Positions 30,430 to 32,618 of a stretch of 32,618 bases of DNA are shown one piece after another (within the stretch, counting starts at the first letter, position 1; each line of letters opens with the position of its first letter). The notes beneath the pieces are model-generated. The model did no database searches. It saw nothing but the letters and a program-made list of their open reading frames with translations, and was not told the DNA's origin. The position numbers and the translations under genes are program-made. The DNA comes from Streptomycetaceae bacterium MP113-05 (GTDB lineage: Bacteria; Actinomycetota; Actinomycetes; Streptomycetales; Streptomycetaceae): the NCBI GenBank assembly GCA_000497405.1, contig KI547039.1, forward strand, positions 282,067 through 314,684, written 5' to 3'.

Positions 30430-30475
30430 CCGGCCCCGTACCCGAGGCGCCTGTGGCGTGCGGGTGCGGGGCCGG
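30430..30475 (-). terminator. Long GC hairpin after the DUF3710 gene
   Basis: A 15-base arm at 30430-30444 (CCGGCCCCGTACCCG) pairs with 30461-30475 with a single mismatch. A further short inner stem (GCGCC with GGCGT) sits within the loop. It lies about 38 nt after the DUF3710 stop and about 25 nt before the ABC ATPase start. This is the strongest hairpin in the housekeeping half and a good terminator candidate for the thioesterase-dut-DUF3710 operon. Confidence 0.65.
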
Positions 30476-30512
30476 GAAGACCGTACCCCCGTGTCCGGGG
30501 CGTGTGCAGGGG

Positions 30513-31304
30513 TCAGCGGACCTCGGTGACCTCCGGGCCGCGCTGGAGCTTGTCGATGCCGCCGGCGAAGCGGGAGCCTTCCTCGACGGTCTCCTGGCGC
30601 ACGCCTTCGGGGACCATCTCGGCATCCTCGGGGAGCTTCAGCACGATCGGGTCGCGCGGGGCCATGGGCGACTCGCCCCGCACCACGACGGTGTCGCGGA
30701 AGATCGACTCCAGGAGTCCGGCCTGCTCGGGCTGGACAGCGCCCTGGCCGGAGATCACGCCGCGCAGGAACCAGCGCGGTCCGTCCACCCCGATGAAGCG
30801 CACGACCTGGACGCCGTGCTTGCCGTCGGGGAGTTGGACCGGGACCTGGGCGCGGAGTTCCCAGCCGAGCGGGCCCTCCTTCTCGTCGATGACGCCGCCC
30901 TGCTTGGTGATCCCGGAGGCGATCTCCTCGCGGACCTCCTCCCAGATCCCCTCACGCTTGGGGGCTGCGAAGCCCTGGAGCTGGACGGCGCTGTCCCGCA
31001 GCACGACGGTGGCGGCGACGATGGCGTCACCGGCGACCTCGACCCTCAGTTCCATGCCCTCCACGCCGGGCACGTACAGCCCGCCGAGGTTGACGCGGCC
31101 CTTGCCGGGGTCGGCAACCTCGTCGAGGTCCCAGGGACCGTCGGGGCGCGGGGCGGGCGGCAGTTTGACGCGCTGCGCCTCGGCGTCGGTGACGCCGTCG
31201 GCGCCGGCCGCGTCGTTCCCGGAGTCGCCGGACTGTTCGGTCTCGAACTCGTCCGAGGCGCCCTTCTCAGGCTTTTCGCTCTTCTTACGACGACGTCCGA
31301 ACAC
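30513..31304 (-). CDS. DUF3710 protein
   Basis: This 263-residue soluble protein opens with MFGRRRKKSEK and an acidic low-complexity stretch. The rest (about 50-230) matches the actinobacterial DUF3710 family, with PDGPWDLDEV, GRVNLGGLYVPG, GVQVVRFIGVDGPRWFLRGVISG and PMAPRDPI blocks. The function is unknown. The GTG start is one base after the dUTPase stop, and AGAGGA from the dut end serves as its ribosome site, so it is coupled to dut. The same pairing exists in M. tuberculosis (Rv2697c dut, Rv2696c). There is no signal peptide or membrane segment. Confidence 0.9.
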   Translation of the reverse strand: MFGRRRKKSEKPEKGASDEFETEQSGDSGNDAAGADGVTDAEAQRVKLPPAPRPDGPWDLDEVADPGKGRVNLGGLYVPGVEGMELRVEVAGDAIVAATVVLRDSAVQLQGFAAPKREGIWEEVREEIASGITKQGGVIDEKEGPLGWELRAQVPVQLPDGKHGVQVVRFIGVDGPRWFLRGVISGQGAVQPEQAGLLESIFRDTVVVRGESPMAPRDPIVLKLPEDAEMVPEGVRQETVEEGSRFAGGIDKLQRGPEVTEVR

Positions 31305-31305
31305 G

Positions 31306-31830
31306 TCACTGTCCTCTCAGGTCGGCGTCCAGGTCGGATTCGACCACAACGAAATCTTCTTGGCGTCCAGCTGTACCGGTGCCGTGCCCCCCGGTCGATC
31401 CGAAGCCCCCTGCGGCCCGTGCCGAGCCGGGCAGCTCCTCCACCTCGTGGAAGCGCACCTTCTCCACCTGCTGAACGACGAGTTGGGCGATGCGGTCGAA
31501 CCGTTCGAACCGCACCGTCTCGTGCGGGTCCAGGTTGGCCACGATCACCTTGATCTCTCCACGGTACCCGGCGTCCACCGTTCCGGGGGCATTGAGCAGC
31601 GAGACGCCGCAGCGGGCGGCGAGGCCGGAGCGAGGGTACACGAAGGCGGCGTACCCGTCGGGCAGCGCCAGGGAAACCCCGGTGGGCAGCAGAGTGCGCT
31701 CGCCGGGCGCGAGCGCCGCAGGCAGGGTGGTGGTCAGGTCCAGGCCGGCGTCTCCGGGGTGGGCGTACGCCGGCAGCGGCACCTCGGGGTCGAGCCGGCG
31801 GATCAGCACGTCGACGGGCGGGCGGGTCAC
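31306..31830 (-). CDS. dut: Deoxyuridine 5'-triphosphate nucleotidohydrolase (dUTPase)
   Basis: This 174-residue enzyme hydrolyses dUTP to dUMP and pyrophosphate, keeping uracil out of DNA and feeding dTMP synthesis. All five motifs of trimeric dUTPases are visible: GDAGLDL (26-32), PRSGLA (66-71), GTVDAGYRGEIKV (83-95, catalytic Asp86), RIAQLVV (113-119) and the flexible C-terminal GGFGSTG (141-147). About 25 extra residues after motif 5 are a common actinobacterial tail. The GTG start overlaps the stop of the thioesterase gene as GTGA, and the stop is one base before the DUF3710 start. The operon order is therefore thioesterase, dut, DUF3710. Confidence 0.98.
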   Translation of the reverse strand: MTRPPVDVLIRRLDPEVPLPAYAHPGDAGLDLTTTLPAALAPGERTLLPTGVSLALPDGYAAFVYPRSGLAARCGVSLLNAPGTVDAGYRGEIKVIVANLDPHETVRFERFDRIAQLVVQQVEKVRFHEVEELPGSARAAGGFGSTGGHGTGTAGRQEDFVVVESDLDADLRGQ

Positions 31831-32420
31831 GGGTTGACCTCGAAGGCCCGGGCCCTGCGGACCTGGTCCGGATCGGCCATGGCGGCCTTGATCTCCTCCT
31901 CGCGGCCGTGGTCGACGAAGTGCTCGACCTTGACCTCGACGAAGACGGCGTCGGCACGCACGGCGACCGGGCCGTCCGGGCCGCCGATGCGGCCGGTGGC
32001 GGTGCAGTAGATCTTGCGTCCGTGGCGGGCGGTGGCCCGGGCGTCCAGGTGCAGCACCGTGTCCACGGGGACAGGGCGCACGAAGTCGGTCTCCAGCCGG
32101 CCGGTCACGGAGATGACGTGCATCAGCCAGTTGAGGGAGCCGAGGGTCTCGTCCAGCGCACTGGTCAGCACGCCGCCGTGGGCGAGGCCGGGTGCGCCCT
32201 GGTGGGCGCCCTGCACGGTGAACTCGGCCGTCACGGTCACCCCCTCGCCGGCCCGGGCGTCCAGGTGCAGGCCGTGCGGCTGCCCGGAGCCGCAGCCGAA
32301 GCACTGGTCGTAGTGGGAGCCGAGCGGTTCGCCGGGGGCGGGCGCGTCGGGGTGACGCACCGGGGCCACGGCGTCGTCCGGCGGCGTCAGGGAGGTTCTC
32401 GCGGGTCGGTCAGCACTCAC
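31827..32420 (-). CDS. PaaI-type hotdog-fold thioesterase
   Basis: This protein of about 197 residues has a proline-rich lead, the CFGCG motif (Cys40, Cys43) followed by the QPHGLHLDA block, and a hotdog-fold core with HGGVLTSALDETLGS (His81, Gly82, Gly83, Asp90, Glu91), the usual acyl-CoA thioesterase active site of the PaaI/THEM4 type. It probably hydrolyses an acyl-CoA in the cytoplasm, but the substrate is unknown. The GTG at 32420 is preferred: AAGG lies about 10 nt upstream, and the longer in-frame reading upstream is Gly/Ala/Pro-rich and runs into the divergent gene. It overlaps dut by four bases. By recall this gene is not in the M. tuberculosis version of the operon. Confidence 0.9.
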   Translation of the reverse strand: MSADRPARTSLTPPDDAVAPVRHPDAPAPGEPLGSHYDQCFGCGSGQPHGLHLDARAGEGVTVTAEFTVQGAHQGAPGLAHGGVLTSALDETLGSLNWLMHVISVTGRLETDFVRPVPVDTVLHLDARATARHGRKIYCTATGRIGGPDGPVAVRADAVFVEVKVEHFVDHGREEEIKAAMADPDQVRRARAFEVNP

Positions 32421-32481
32421 GTGTGCAGACCTTACCGCCGGGGCGGGCCGCGGCCCGTAGGGGCCGTGCCAAGCTGGAGCC

Positions 32482-32618
32482 ATGCAGCCCCCCGCACCGT
32501 CGCCGCCGCCCTCAGCCCCTTCCCCCCGTTCCGGCGCGCCGGGCGCGGGGGCGGCGTTCGACGAGCGGCTGACCCCGCCGCGCACGTGGTGGCTGGTCGC
32601 CGCGCTGGCGGGGGGGGG
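32482..32618 (+). CDS. DUF3093-type membrane protein, N-terminal fragment
   Basis: The first 45 codons are visible from an ATG at 32482, with GGAG 4 nt upstream. They encode a Pro/Ser/Ala-rich lead and then FDERLTPPRTWWLVAALAG, where a first membrane segment begins. An (E/D)RL...P..WW start of this kind is typical of DUF3093 proteins, and a DUF3093 gene (Rv2698) lies next to dut in M. tuberculosis. The assignment rests on this short match and on synteny. The frame is cut by the window end, which is a run of nine G residues. The gene is divergent from the thioesterase gene with 61 bp between starts. Confidence 0.65.
   Translation, partial: MQPPAPSPPPSAPSPRSGAPGAGAAFDERLTPPRTWWLVAALAGG

Overview
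The window reads as a high-GC actinobacterial chromosome, almost certainly a Streptomyces. Third codon positions are almost always G or C, GTG starts are common, rare TTA codons occur in the accessory genes, and protein families such as DUF3159, DUF3710 and DUF3093 are typical of Actinobacteria. It splits into a secondary-metabolite (nonribosomal peptide) region at about 1-22.5 kb and a conserved housekeeping region from 23.4 kb to the end, separated by about 0.8 kb with no convincing gene.

Peptide region, 1-12.1 kb, all on the minus strand. In transcription order it holds a stand-alone penicillin-binding-protein-type thioesterase/cyclase (10789-12123), a 3406-residue trimodular NRPS (416-10636), an MbtH-like protein (161-367) and the first 33 codons of a second NRPS that runs off the left edge. 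The NRPS reads C'(half)-A-T-C-A-T-E-C-A-T. Its specificity codes predict Phe, then an unassigned residue made D by the E domain, then Val. The PBP-type cyclase resembles SurE, DsaJ and Ulm16, which suggests that the product is a head-to-tail cyclised peptide released in trans. The rest of the assembly line, and therefore the full product, lies outside the window.

Regulation and export, 12.2-19.3 kb. Two NarL/DesK-type two-component systems flank a MacB/FtsX-type ABC exporter. One is response regulator then kinase on the minus strand (13649-14320, 12254-13642). The other is kinase then response regulator on the plus strand (17352-18629, 18617-19285). The exporter ATPase and permease genes overlap (16461-17207, 14476-16464). 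A divergent promoter region with a perfect dyad lies between the exporter and the second kinase, and two tandem dyads lie upstream of the cyclase gene.

Glycan-type operon, 19.3-22.6 kb, minus strand: a GT87-like membrane glycosyltransferase, an FkbM-family methyltransferase coupled to it by an ATGA overlap, and a GT4 mannosyltransferase closely resembling PimB'. Whether these decorate the peptide or an envelope glycan cannot be decided from sequence. TTA codons (bldA-type control) are seen in the cyclase, the second kinase and the GT87-like gene.

Housekeeping region, 23.4-32.6 kb: a TrmA/RlmD-type RNA methyltransferase, a KimA-like APC permease, two RCK/TrkA-type K+-transport regulators, DUF3159 and OB-fold proteins, an orphan ABC ATPase, a DUF3710 protein, dUTPase, a PaaI-type thioesterase and the start of a DUF3093 protein. 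From memory this order matches the Mycobacterium tuberculosis Rv2689c-Rv2698 block (including ceoB/ceoC and dut). The peptide region therefore looks like an accessory insertion next to a conserved actinobacterial gene block.
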